Below, piece after piece: positions 18,499 to 27,506 of a DNA stretch of 64,000 nucleotides (its first letter is position 1; each line of letters begins with the position of its first letter). Below the pieces are notes generated by a model. It saw only the letters and a list, made by a program, of their open reading frames with translations, was not told the DNA's origin and made no database searches. This stretch comes from CAZYFH01 sp964646815 (GTDB lineage: Bacteria > Acidobacteriota > Vicinamibacteria > Vicinamibacterales > UBA8438), in contig CAZYFH010000011.1 in assembly GCA_964646815.1 (NCBI GenBank), positions 27,985 through 91,984 of the forward strand, written 5' to 3'. Position numbers and translations under genes: made by a program.

Positions 18499-21400
18499 CA
18501 GAGAAGCCGGCGCCGCTGGTCGATGCCGATGCGCGTCATCGGATCCGCACCGCGCTCGATGATTCGCTGATCGTCGAAGCGGCGGCCGGGACCGGTAAGA
18601 CCAGCGAACTCGTCGCCCGCATCGTCAACGTGCTCGCGTCGGGCACCGCGCGAATCGACGAGATCCTCGCCGTGACGTTCACCGAGAAGGCGGCAGGCGA
18701 GCTGAAGCTCCGGCTGCGTGAGGAGCTCGAGCGCACGCGCCTGGCGCCGAATGACGGCGGTGGACGCGGTGCAGCCGACGGGCACCCCACGGTGCGCGCG
18801 CGCACCGTGGAACATGCGATCGCGCATCTCGAGGAAGCCCAAGTCAGCACGATTCACGGCTTTTGCGCCGATCTGTTGCACGAACGGCCGGTCGAGGCCG
18901 GGGTCGATCCGCGCTTCGGCATCTTGCCTGAGCCCGAGGCTCGACGGCTCTTCGCACAAGGATTCGACCTCTGGTTTCAGGGCGTGCTCGCCGATCCGTC
19001 CGAAGGGGTCCGGCGCGCGCTGCGCCGTCGCCGGACGCCGTTCCGGTTCGCCGAACCCGACGTCTCGACCGATGGGCCGACCGACAGATTGCGTCGCGCG
19101 GCGTGGCAGCTCGCCGAATGGCGGGACTTTGTCGCCCCGTGGCGACGCGAGGAGTTCCCTCGCGAAGCGGTGATCGACCAGATCGTGGCCCACGTCAAGG
19201 AGTTCGCCGATCTCACCGACCAGGCGGGCAATCGCAAGCACGATCGCCTCTTCCACGACACACAGCCGGCACGATCTGTGGCCCAAACCATAGAGACGAC
19301 AGATGCCGTTCGGCCCCGGCGTCGCGACTATGACGGGATCGAGGCATTGCTCATCGAGCTCGCGGCGAACCGCTCGTTCACGAAACCCCGTAGCGGTGCG
19401 GGTGCGGGCTACGCCGATGGCGTGGCCCGTTCGCGCGTCCTCGAACGGCACACGAAGGTTGTCGACATGTTGCGGCGGTTCACTAAGGTTGCCGATGCCG
19501 ATCTCGCCGCCCTCCTTCAACAGGAGCTCCAGGCGGTCATCGAACGGTATGGTGCGCTGAAGGCTGAAGCCGGCTATCTCGATTTCGTCGATCTTCTCCT
19601 CAAGGCACGCGATCTCCTTACCCGCCACGAAAGCGTGCGACGCGCCGCCCAGCGACGGTTTGCACGCGTGTTCGTCGACGAGTTCCAGGACACCGATCCG
19701 CTTCAGGCGGAGATCATCCTCTTGCTCTCGGCGAACGACCCGGACGAGCGTGAGTGGCGGCGTGTGACGCCGGCTCCCGGCAAGTTGTTCATCGTTGGGG
19801 ATCCCAAGCAGTCGATCTACCGGTTTCGTCGGGCCGACGTCGGGATCTACGAAGAGGTCAAGCGTCAGCTGGAGCGGGTTGGTGTCACGTCCGTTGCGCT
19901 CACGACCAGTTTCCGAGCCGTGCCGGCCATCCAACGGTTGGTCAACCGGTCGTTCGCGCCGGTCATGCGCACCGTGCGCGCCGGGGGCGGGTCGCGGCCG
20001 GCCTATGTGCCGTTGTCACCGTATCGCAGCGGAACCGAGACGCAGCCGGCCGTGGTGGCGCTGCCGGTGCCGCGTCCGTACGGCTATCACCGTGTCGCGG
20101 CCGGGGCCATCGACACCTCCATGCCGCACGCTGTCGGCGCGTTCATTGATTGGCTCGTGCGTCAGAGCAGCTGGACCGTCACCCAACGGCGCTCGGACAC
20201 GGGCGACGACGACCCGGGCACGGGCCGCGTGCCGATCGAGGCGCGTCACATCTGCGTGCTGTTCCGGCGCTTCGAGAGCTTTGGTGGCGACGTGACGCGC
20301 GCCTACGTCAACGCCCTCGAAGCACGCGGTATTCGCCACCTTCTGGTCGGCGGGCGGACGTTCCATGAACGGGAGGAGGTCTCGACGATGCGTGCGGCGC
20401 TGGCCGCCGTCGAATGGCCTGACGACGAGCTGTCGGTGTTCGCGACACTGCGTGGGTCGCTCTTTGCCCTCGACGACGAAACCCTCTTCGTCTATCGCCA
20501 GCGGTTCGGACGACTTCATCCGTTTCGGGTCCCAAGGGCGTTGACGAGCGACCACGATACTGGCGACGAACGGTTGCTGCCGGTTGCCGATGCGCTCGAG
20601 TTGCTCCAGCACTTGCATCGCGAGCGCAACGACGTGCCGATGGCCGAGACAATCGGACGGCTGCTCGAAGAGACTCGCGCGCACGCGGGTTTTGTGATGC
20701 GACCTGCGGGTGAGCAGGCGCTGGCCAACGTGCTCCAGATCGCAGAGCTGGCACGGCGCTATGAGGCGAGCGGTGGGCTCTCGTTCCGCGGCTTCGTCGA
20801 GTATCTCCGGGACGAGGCGTCCGCACGGCAGGCGGGTGAGGCGCCGATCCTTGAGGAGGGGAGTGACGGCGTACGGATCATGACCGTACACCGCGCGAAG
20901 GGACTCGAGTTCCCAGTGGTGGTATTGGCCGATCCGACCTGCAAGCTCCATCGCAAGAGCGCCGACCGCTTCGTCGACGCGGAAGGGGGGCTGTGCGCGT
21001 TGCGGCTGGCGGGGTGGTCACCGCTCGATCTGCTGGACCATGAGCCCGAGGAAGTCGATCGTGATCGCGAAGAAGGCATCCGCCTCGCGTATGTCGCCGC
21101 GACACGCGCGCGCGATCTGCTCGTCGTGCCCGCGGTCGGTGATGGGCCGCACGAGGGGGGGTGGACGAGTCCGCTCCACCCGGGGCTCTACCCACCCACG
21201 TCGACACGCCGCGCTCCCGAGCCCGCCCCCGGCTGTCCGCGATTTGGTGTCGATACCGTGCTCGAGCGGCCGGATGGGGATCCGGCACGCAGCGACACAG
21301 TCGCGCCCGGGTTGCACAACTTCGCCACACTCGAGGCGGCCGATCGTCATGACGCGAGCGTGGAGCGCGGCAAGGTCGTCGCGTTCCCTGGCAGTGCACC

Positions 21401-22175
21401 GGCGGTCTCGATCCCCGAGCCTCCTGCTGCCCCGACCTACGGCGTTGTCTGGTGGGATCCCGCGCAGCTGACGCTCGACGTCGATGCCCGGTTCGGGATC
21501 CGACAGGAGGAGCTCCTCTCGAAGAACACGCCGCCGGAGGTCGTCGAGGAGGACTTGCAGCGCTACCGCGGATGGCGCCGTCGCCGCGACGAGGCGATTG
21601 CTCGCGGGGCGCGGGCGAGCCTTGTCATCGAGACGGCAACCGAGCGCGCGCGCAGCGCGACCAGCGCCCGGGTCGCGCCTCCACCAGTCGAGGTCATCGA
21701 GCTTCCGATCGCATCGCGACGGCCGACGGGCGCGCGGTTCGGTTCGGTGGTCCACGCGGTGCTGGCAAGCGCGCCGCTGGAGCTCCCCGCTGCGTTGGCA
21801 CCGCTCGACGAGCTCGCCGCGCTCCATGGGCGTATTCTCGGGGCGACGGAGCCCGAGACCACCGCAGCGTCGGCAATCGTCCGCGCGACGCTCGAACACC
21901 CGCTGCTGGCGCGCGCCCGCGCCGCGGCCACGCGCGGCGACTGCCGGCGCGAAGCGCCGGTCACGATGTGCGCCGACGACGGGGCGCTGGTGGAGGGGAT
22001 TGTCGATCTCGCATTTCGTGAATCCACCGGCTGGACGGTGGTCGACTACAAGACCGACGCAGAGCTGGACGGGACCGACGCCCTGGAGATCTACCGGCAG
22101 CAGGTGGCGCTCTATGCGGCGATGATCGCTAGGGCGACTGGAGAGACGGCGACGCCGGTCCTGATGCGCGTGTGA
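18495..22175 (+). CDS. addA: AddA-like UvrD helicase/nuclease
   Basis: ATP-dependent 3'-5' helicase and exonuclease subunit for recombinational repair. The 1226-residue protein has Walker A AAAGTGKTS at 29-37, motif Ia VTFTEKAAGELKLRL, the ISTIHGFC-type motif, Walker B VFVDEFQDTDPLQ near 390, motif IV KQSIYRFRRAD, motif V IMTVHRAKGLEFPVV and motif VI AYVAATRARDLLVV. The C-terminal nuclease shows VEGIVDLAF and VVDYKTDAEL near 1170-1190. ATG 18495 overlaps the addB stop. Two nuclease domains, one per subunit, define the AddAB rather than RecBCD type. Confidence 0.92.
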   Translation: MTEKPAPLVDADARHRIRTALDDSLIVEAAAGTGKTSELVARIVNVLASGTARIDEILAVTFTEKAAGELKLRLREELERTRLAPNDGGGRGAADGHPTVRARTVEHAIAHLEEAQVSTIHGFCADLLHERPVEAGVDPRFGILPEPEARRLFAQGFDLWFQGVLADPSEGVRRALRRRRTPFRFAEPDVSTDGPTDRLRRAAWQLAEWRDFVAPWRREEFPREAVIDQIVAHVKEFADLTDQAGNRKHDRLFHDTQPARSVAQTIETTDAVRPRRRDYDGIEALLIELAANRSFTKPRSGAGAGYADGVARSRVLERHTKVVDMLRRFTKVADADLAALLQQELQAVIERYGALKAEAGYLDFVDLLLKARDLLTRHESVRRAAQRRFARVFVDEFQDTDPLQAEIILLLSANDPDEREWRRVTPAPGKLFIVGDPKQSIYRFRRADVGIYEEVKRQLERVGVTSVALTTSFRAVPAIQRLVNRSFAPVMRTVRAGGGSRPAYVPLSPYRSGTETQPAVVALPVPRPYGYHRVAAGAIDTSMPHAVGAFIDWLVRQSSWTVTQRRSDTGDDDPGTGRVPIEARHICVLFRRFESFGGDVTRAYVNALEARGIRHLLVGGRTFHEREEVSTMRAALAAVEWPDDELSVFATLRGSLFALDDETLFVYRQRFGRLHPFRVPRALTSDHDTGDERLLPVADALELLQHLHRERNDVPMAETIGRLLEETRAHAGFVMRPAGEQALANVLQIAELARRYEASGGLSFRGFVEYLRDEASARQAGEAPILEEGSDGVRIMTVHRAKGLEFPVVVLADPTCKLHRKSADRFVDAEGGLCALRLAGWSPLDLLDHEPEEVDRDREEGIRLAYVAATRARDLLVVPAVGDGPHEGGWTSPLHPGLYPPTSTRRAPEPAPGCPRFGVDTVLERPDGDPARSDTVAPGLHNFATLEAADRHDASVERGKVVAFPGSAPAVSIPEPPAAPTYGVVWWDPAQLTLDVDARFGIRQEELLSKNTPPEVVEEDLQRYRGWRRRRDEAIARGARASLVIETATERARSATSARVAPPPVEVIELPIASRRPTGARFGSVVHAVLASAPLELPAALAPLDELAALHGRILGATEPETTAASAIVRATLEHPLLARARAAATRGDCRREAPVTMCADDGALVEGIVDLAFRESTGWTVVDYKTDAELDGTDALEIYRQQVALYAAMIARATGETATPVLMRV

Positions 22176-22187
22176 CAGAATGAATCG

Positions 22188-23057
22188 GTGAGCGGGAGGA
22201 TCACGAGGTGGACGCGCGCTGGACCACGGTTGCGACGCCCTCCGGATCGTGCGTCCCGCACGCCGCTCTTGCTCGCCGGGTTCGCGTTCGCCGCGCTCGT
22301 CACGGGCGGCTTGGTGCTCCGCTCATCGACCACGACGAGCCACTCGGCGGCCCAGCCGGACGGCGTCGTGCGCTCGCTGCGTGTCGAGGTGCTCCGGACG
22401 CTGCCGCACGACACGACCGCGTATACCCAGGGACTGCTCTGGTGGGGCGGTGCGCTGTACGAGAGCACTGGTCAGTACGGGCAGTCGGAGCTCCGTCGAA
22501 TCGATCCCGCCACTGGCCGCGCGACGCGGCGCGTCGATATCTCACGCGCCTATTTCGGCGAGGGTCTCGCCCGTGTCGGTGATCGCCTCATCATGCTCAC
22601 CTGGAAGGCGCAGCGCGCGCTCGTCCACGATCTCGCCAGTTTCGACCGGCTCGCGACGTTTCGCTACCGGGGCGAAGGGTGGGGCCTGTGCCACGACGGC
22701 GCGCGTCTGATCATGAGTGACGGAACCGACGTGCTCACATTCCGGGATCCTGAGTCGTTCGAGGCCGCCGGGCAGGTTCGCGTTACCTTGCGAGGTCGAC
22801 CGCTCATGGAGCTGAACGAGCTCGAGTGTGTCCACGGCGAGGTGTTCGCCAACGTATGGCAGGAGGACTATCTCGTGCGTATCGACCCGGCAAGCGGACG
22901 GGTTACACACCAGATCGACGCGGCCGGTCTGCTGACTCGGCGCGAATCGCGCGGTGTGGACGTCCTCAATGGCATCGCCCATGACCCCGACGCCGACACG
23001 TTCTACATCACCGGTAAGTGGTGGCCCAAGATGTTCGAGGTGCGGTTCGTGGAGTAG
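22188..23057 (+). CDS. Glutaminyl-peptide cyclotransferase (bacterial/plant type)
   Basis: Converts N-terminal glutamine of peptides to pyroglutamate. The 289-residue protein has an N-terminal membrane/signal segment (LLLAGFAFAALVTGGLVL) and a five-bladed propeller with family motifs YTQGLLWW, ESTGQYGQSELR, YFGEGLA, LTWKAQ, GEGWGLCHDG, MSDGTDVLTFRDP, LNELECVHGEVFANVWQ and DVLNGIAHDP. It is exported to the periplasm or anchored there. GTG 22188 is 12 bp after addA, so it may ride on the same transcript, though the roles are unrelated. Confidence 0.92.
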   Translation: MSGRITRWTRAGPRLRRPPDRASRTPLLLAGFAFAALVTGGLVLRSSTTTSHSAAQPDGVVRSLRVEVLRTLPHDTTAYTQGLLWWGGALYESTGQYGQSELRRIDPATGRATRRVDISRAYFGEGLARVGDRLIMLTWKAQRALVHDLASFDRLATFRYRGEGWGLCHDGARLIMSDGTDVLTFRDPESFEAAGQVRVTLRGRPLMELNELECVHGEVFANVWQEDYLVRIDPASGRVTHQIDAAGLLTRRESRGVDVLNGIAHDPDADTFYITGKWWPKMFEVRFVE

Positions 23058-23133
23058 GACGGCCTCGAGGGGCTGACGTCTCGGGGTCGAGCTTTGTGCT
23101 CGCCGCTGCGGGGACCGAGGGGCGGGAGGTAGC

Positions 23134-24006
23134 GTGATGATGGTGCCACGGTCGTCACGCCGTTGGCGCGTTCGAGCGCGGGTAGCCGGGCTCGCGTGCG
23201 TCGGGTCGGTCGTCGGCCTGACAGCGATCGGGCTCGCGCAGGAAGTGGTCACCAGCCAGCGGTGGGGCTGGTATCAGACGCCGCCGCGGTTCCCCGACCA
23301 CACCGCCGACCGGCGCTTCGCATTCGCGCGGGTGATGTACGAGAGCGTCACGTCGGAGCCGCGCGGCTAGGGGTGGCTTACCGACTATCCGTCTGCCGAT
23401 CGCAACTTCATGATTCGGCTCTCCGAGTTGACCACGACACGGATCACCCGGGACCGACGGGCGGAGCCTGGCCATGTCGTCGTGCGATTGCTGGACGACG
23501 CGCTGTTCGATTACCCCTTCATCTTCATGTCCGATGTCGGTACCGCTGGATTCAGCGCCGATGAGGCGGCACGGCTGCGGGCGTACCTGCTCAAAGGCGG
23601 ATTCCTCTGGGTCGACGACTTCTGGGGTCCGCGCGCATGGAATCGGTGGGTCGCTGAGATCGGCCGCGTGTTACCGCCGTCCATCTACCCAATCGTCGAT
23701 GCTGGGCCGACGCACCCGATCTGCAACGGGCTCCACGACGTGGCGCAGATCCCACAGATCTCGTCGATCCGGTTCTGGCGGATGATGGGCGGGCGCACGA
23801 CATCGAAACGCGGTGGCATGACCGCCGAGCCTCATTTTCGTGGTATCGCGGATGCGCACGGTCGGCTTCTCGTGGTGATGTCCCACAACACCGACATCGC
23901 TGACGGTTGGGAGCGCGAGGGTGAGGACTACGAGTAATTCTACCGCTTCTCAGTCAAGGCGTACGCGTTCGGCATCAACGTCGCACTACACGCCATGACG
24001 CACTGA
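23134..24006 (+). pseudogene. DUF4159 protein interrupted by two in-frame stops
   Basis: A single frame from ATG 23134 (GGGAGG upstream) to TGA 24004-24006 aligns throughout with the intact paralogue at 39466-40296: signal peptide, TPPRFPDHTADRRFAFARVMYES, DYPSADRNFMIRLSELTTT, YPFIFMSDVGT, YLLKGGFLWVDDFWGP, SHNTDIADGWEREGEDY, and a final HAMTH. TAG at 23368-23370 replaces what is CAG (Gln) in the paralogue, and TAA at 23935-23937 replaces Phe. No frameshift is present, so inactivation looks recent. TAG and TAA are used as ordinary stops by many genes here, which argues against recoding. Confidence 0.85.
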
Positions 24007-24025
24007 CGGCGCCCGAGCCCCGAAT

Positions 24026-24090
24026 CGTAGCGCAGGACTTCAAGCTTCCGAGGTAAGGCGGAAGCCTTGCCTTGCGGGCGAGCACTTGAA
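24026..24090. repeat. GTAGCGCAGG-type intergenic repeat, copy 2
   Basis: Starts CGTAGCGCAGGACTTCA, like copy 1 at 11545, and continues with GAGGTAAGGCGGAAGCCTTGCC, which can fold on itself. It lies between the convergent ends of the DUF4159 pseudogene and a minus-strand secreted protein gene. Confidence 0.45.
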
Positions 24091-24108
24091 ATTCGAACCT
24101 CGACGCGC

Positions 24109-25365
24109 TTACCGTCTCGGCGTCGCGGTCCGTGTGCCGCCCCCGCCTCGATACCCGCCTGACGTGACGCGACCGCCGGAGGAGTTGCCGCCCGAGCGAC
24201 CGCTCGCGGACGAGCCACTCTGCCCCGCACCGGTCCCTCCTCCCGCGGTCGCCAGGCGACCGCCCGCTGGCGTGCGCGTGACCCGTGTGTAGCCGCGATT
24301 GGCGATCGCGCGGCCCGAGGGCGCAGTCGCGTCGTCACGGAGGAGGATGAAGGGGCTAGCTGCGCCACCGTAGCCATACAGATAGGGGCTGTACCCACTT
24401 CGCCAGTGGTTGTAGCCGAGCGGCGTCACGTAGTAGGGGTAGAGGTCGTTGTACCAAATCGGATCGTAGTACCTGCCGAAGCCGCCGCCACCGCCGCCCG
24501 ACCAGCTCCCGCCCCGGGACCGGCGCTCGACGACGAACTGCTCGGGGTAGGCTAGCGCTACGAGCAAATCGATCACCTGGTGGTCGATGCCGGCCTCGTC
24601 CAGGGCGACCAGTGTGGCGGCGTCGAGATTGAACCGCGGCTGCGTCTCGACGAGCATCGCCTCGACGACACGTGGTGCCGCCCGCTCCGCTGCCTCGCGC
24701 ACGCCCGGAAGGCTCAAGGGCGCGGCGGTCTCGCGTCGCGCCTCTCGGACGTCGCCCGGGTCGACCTGCGTGTCGAACTTTGACCCCAGCAACTCCTCAC
24801 GCTGTTGCTCGGTCGCAGGGTTGTATCGCCGGATCTCGAGATGCTGTTGTCCACCGACGTCGACGAGCTGGATGTCGACCCAAGTGGAGGCACTTACCAG
24901 CAAGCTGATGCCATCGACAGACCGTGTCGGTCCATCGCCGCATTGGAGCTCGGCGCGGGTAAAGAGCCGCCGGCCGCTGACGGCCCACTCGCTGCGTTCC
25001 CACCCGGTGCAGTCCCCCTCCGCGACCTCCTGACGGACCCCGTTACCCGGAAGTTCGCGTTCGACGAGCACACGCCCGTTCGCGACGGCGCGAAGCGTGA
25101 TGCCGGACCCGCGTTCGGCCGGAGTCACGCAGACGAAGGTGCGCTCGGGGAACTCGGCGCCCGGCTGCGCCTCGCGATCGACCTGCTCTTCCCAGAGTTG
25201 CCAGCATCCGAGCCACGGCATCCACCGCGAATCGACGTTGGCGGCGCTCGACGGCGCGAGGTCGGTGGCAGATGCCGGCTCCTGTGCCGCCGCCGGACCT
25301 AGCGCCAGGAGCGTCAGCGCTGACGCCGCCAGGCACGCGCGCGGACCGCTGATGTTGGTCGACAT
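24109..25365 (-). CDS. Secreted protein with Gly/Ser-rich tail, unknown function
   Basis: 418 residues from ATG 25365 (an upstream GTG at 25386 would add seven). A signal peptide (MSTNISGPRACLAAS, then a hydrophobic core ending PAAAQEP) is followed by a domain with paired cysteines (GCWQLWEEQ, FVCVTP, GDCTGW, LQCGDG), then a helical part and a C-terminal region rich in Gly, Tyr, Ser and Arg. The last 90 residues are low complexity. I do not recognise the family; it is probably an envelope or surface protein. It follows the beta-barrel gene by 27 bp on the same strand. Confidence 0.75.
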   Translation of the reverse strand: MSTNISGPRACLAASALTLLALGPAAAQEPASATDLAPSSAANVDSRWMPWLGCWQLWEEQVDREAQPGAEFPERTFVCVTPAERGSGITLRAVANGRVLVERELPGNGVRQEVAEGDCTGWERSEWAVSGRRLFTRAELQCGDGPTRSVDGISLLVSASTWVDIQLVDVGGQQHLEIRRYNPATEQQREELLGSKFDTQVDPGDVREARRETAAPLSLPGVREAAERAAPRVVEAMLVETQPRFNLDAATLVALDEAGIDHQVIDLLVALAYPEQFVVERRSRGGSWSGGGGGGFGRYYDPIWYNDLYPYYVTPLGYNHWRSGYSPYLYGYGGAASPFILLRDDATAPSGRAIANRGYTRVTRTPAGGRLATAGGGTGAGQSGSSASGRSGGNSSGGRVTSGGYRGGGGTRTATPRR

Positions 25366-25392
25366 TGTTGAGCCCCCCACGTCCACTATGCG

Positions 25393-26202
25393 TCAGAACA
25401 TGAGCCGTACGCCAGCCGAAATACGGAGACCGGTGAGGTCGATTGGGTCGAACCCGGCGAAGTCCCTCGTCACTTCCGCCTCGGCCCAGACGTATCGCAC
25501 TTCCCCGGTCAGGAACAACTGGCGCATCAGCTGGACATCGACGCCGCTAAGCACATGTGTGCTCGGCGTCCACGCGCTCGTCTCGTGCCGCGCCGTGAAA
25601 ATCGACAAGTCGCGGAAATCGACGAAATCGCCGAGCTGCTCGAACTGGTAACGCATCAGCCCGACACCGGCGCCGACGTATGGGACGACCTGTCTTGGAA
25701 TCCAGGTGTATCGGCCGATGGCGCGCCCGCGCGGTAGGATCGCGAGCACGATGCTGCCTGTCAGATCGAACTGACGCAGCGTGGTGTCCTGCTCGATCGG
25801 GATGCCGCTCTCATCGAAGTCGCGGTACTCGGAGCGAGTCAACGTGCGTGTGAAGTCCAACCCGGCGCGCGCGTCGAGCCGTGACCCGAGCGCGAAGGCG
25901 ACGTCGATTCCAATGCCCGGTGCGCTGAAGTCGCGCTGCTCGAGCGTCAGCGTCTCCGTCACGAAGTCGTACAGATCGGTCTCGGGGTCGAACCGATCGC
26001 GTCCGGCACGCGCTGCAAACCACTGGCCCCGGACGGCGACCGATGTTCCCGGTCGCCCGAACAGAAAATCGGGACGCGCCTGTGCCTGCTCCCCGGCCTC
26101 GCTCTCGGCTCTGTCGGCCGAGGCGACCGCGGGACGAGGGGCGCCGAGCAGGACAGCGACGGTGGCGCAGAGCGCAAGTTGCCTGTGATGACGCATCCAC
26201 AT
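25393..26202 (-). CDS. Predicted outer-membrane beta-barrel protein
   Basis: 269 residues from ATG 26202 (GTG 26220 gives six more). A signal peptide (LALCATVAVLLGAPRPAVAS) is followed by alternating-hydrophobicity strands such as GTSVAVRGQWFAA, IGIDVAFALGSRLDARAGL and QVVPYVGAGVGLMRYQF. It ends in LRISAGVRLMF, with the terminal phenylalanine that the BAM machinery recognises. Size and pattern fit an OmpA/OmpW-like eight- to twelve-strand barrel. It is upstream of, and probably co-transcribed with, the Gly-rich secreted protein. Confidence 0.8.
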   Translation of the reverse strand: MWMRHHRQLALCATVAVLLGAPRPAVASADRAESEAGEQAQARPDFLFGRPGTSVAVRGQWFAARAGRDRFDPETDLYDFVTETLTLEQRDFSAPGIGIDVAFALGSRLDARAGLDFTRTLTRSEYRDFDESGIPIEQDTTLRQFDLTGSIVLAILPRGRAIGRYTWIPRQVVPYVGAGVGLMRYQFEQLGDFVDFRDLSIFTARHETSAWTPSTHVLSGVDVQLMRQLFLTGEVRYVWAEAEVTRDFAGFDPIDLTGLRISAGVRLMF

Positions 26203-26444
26203 GACACGGGGACTGTGCACGGACCGTACCGGAAAAAATCGCTAGTTCTACGGGGCCTGGGCCGCGGCCGCTCGTCCCGGGATCGCGACACCCTGTCCCG
26301 TCGGACGGACGTGGCGTACGGCCCTTGCGTCGTCACACAAGGGACGGCGCCAGATCCTGTTGTCGACTCCAGAGTACACGAGCGGCCTGTGCTATGCTGC
26401 GACCGCCTCAACGACATCGGACCCCGTTCCGCCGGGAGCTGTAG

Positions 26445-27377
26445 ATGCGGCCGTTACGCGTTGGAGTGATTGCCTTCGTCGTGCTGGCGCTCTCGGGCGT
26501 CGCGCTGGCTATTCGGGCCGACGGTTCACTTGCGGATGGCTGGCAGGCGATCAGCGCGCGGCTGTTGGGTTCCCCGGAACTGGCGCCGTCACCAGCGACC
26601 GGCGCCCTCCACCCCGCCGCGGGTGGCCCTGGTGGCGTACCCGGCCCAGGGCAACGGGTGCAGCGCGGCTTCGACCCACGTCAATTGCTCGACCGGCGTC
26701 GCGGGACACTGCAGAGCCCGGCCGGCCCCCACGAGTTTTATTTTACCCGCGCCATCTATCGCAGCGGCGGCTGGCGGGGAAATCCATGGGCCACTGACTT
26801 TCCGAAGTCCGACCGGCAGTTCATGACGATCGTCAATCGTCTGATCGAGATCGATGCCTCCGAGCGGGAGAATGCCATCCGGCTCGACGACCCCGACGTG
26901 CGGAAGTACCCGTTTCTCTACGCGCTCGAAGTGGGCGATATCGCGCTCAGCCCCGCCGAAGTCGAGGGACTCCGCAACTATCTGTTGGCGGGCGGCTTCT
27001 TAGTCGTCGATGACTTCTGGGGTTCGTGGCAATGGTCGAACTTCGAGCGGCAAATCCGGCTCGTCTTTCCCGAGCACCAGATCATCGAGATCCCCCTTGA
27101 CCATCCTATTTTCAACACTGTCTATAAAATTGATGAGATTCTTCAGGTCCCGGCGATCAACAACCACTGGCGCGGCCGGACGTGGGAGTATGACGGGTAC
27201 ACGGCACACACCCGCGGCATCTTCGACGAAAAGGGCCGTTTGATGGTCATGATCAACTGGAACACCGACCTCGGCGATGCGTGGGAGTGGGCCGAGCGCC
27301 CCGAGTACCCGCTCAAGTACTCGACGTTCGCCGTGGAGATGGGTGTCAACTTCATCGTGTACGCGATGAGCCATTAG
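26445..27377 (+). CDS. DUF4159-domain exported protein
   Basis: 310 residues. An N-terminal signal or anchor (VGVIAFVVLALSGVALAI) is followed by a Pro/Gly-rich linker and the DUF4159 domain: FYFTRAIYRSGGWRGNPWATDFP, YPFLYALEVGDIALSPAEVEG, NYLLAGGFLVVDDFWG, a final AVEMGVNFIVYAMSH. DUF4159 is structurally related to class I glutamine amidotransferase/ThuA folds; its activity is unknown. GGGAGC lies 5 nt before ATG. It is the first gene of the MoxR/VWA cluster; a 129-bp gap with heptamer repeats separates it from the VWA gene. Confidence 0.9.
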   Translation: MRPLRVGVIAFVVLALSGVALAIRADGSLADGWQAISARLLGSPELAPSPATGALHPAAGGPGGVPGPGQRVQRGFDPRQLLDRRRGTLQSPAGPHEFYFTRAIYRSGGWRGNPWATDFPKSDRQFMTIVNRLIEIDASERENAIRLDDPDVRKYPFLYALEVGDIALSPAEVEGLRNYLLAGGFLVVDDFWGSWQWSNFERQIRLVFPEHQIIEIPLDHPIFNTVYKIDEILQVPAINNHWRGRTWEYDGYTAHTRGIFDEKGRLMVMINWNTDLGDAWEWAERPEYPLKYSTFAVEMGVNFIVYAMSH

Positions 27378-27404
27378 GCAAAGGTGGGCGACTAGGGGCT
27401 CGGA

Positions 27405-27429
27405 AACCCGTAACCCGTAACCCGTAACC
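27405..27429. repeat. Heptamer repeat, three and a half units of AACCCGT
   Basis: AACCCGT is repeated at 27405, 27412 and 27419, followed by AACC. Read on the other strand the unit is GGTTACG, a member of the GGTTNNN heptamer series also present at 31613-31640 and 39370-39390. It occupies the gap between a DUF4159 gene and the VWA gene. Confidence 0.8.
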
Positions 27430-27506
27430 TGGATCCGGGACGCCGGAGATCTCCCGATGGACCCCGGGTACCGGCACGCTGAAACCCGACCAGATTTTCG
27501 AGGCCC

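Noticed and set aside
18474..19934. A 486-codon minus-strand ORF inside addA
   Set aside because: It is antisense to a gene with all UvrD motifs; its product is rich in Arg, His, Asp and Val with no domain, typical of a shadow frame in high-GC DNA.
20016..21899. Minus-strand ORFs at 20016-20951 and 21018-21899
   Set aside because: Both lie antisense to the helicase and nuclease parts of addA and have no recognisable domain.
23368..23937. Stop-codon recoding (amber/ochre readthrough) in the DUF4159 copy
   Set aside because: Many genes in the window terminate normally at TAG or TAA, and there is no sign of a special context; pseudogene decay is simpler.
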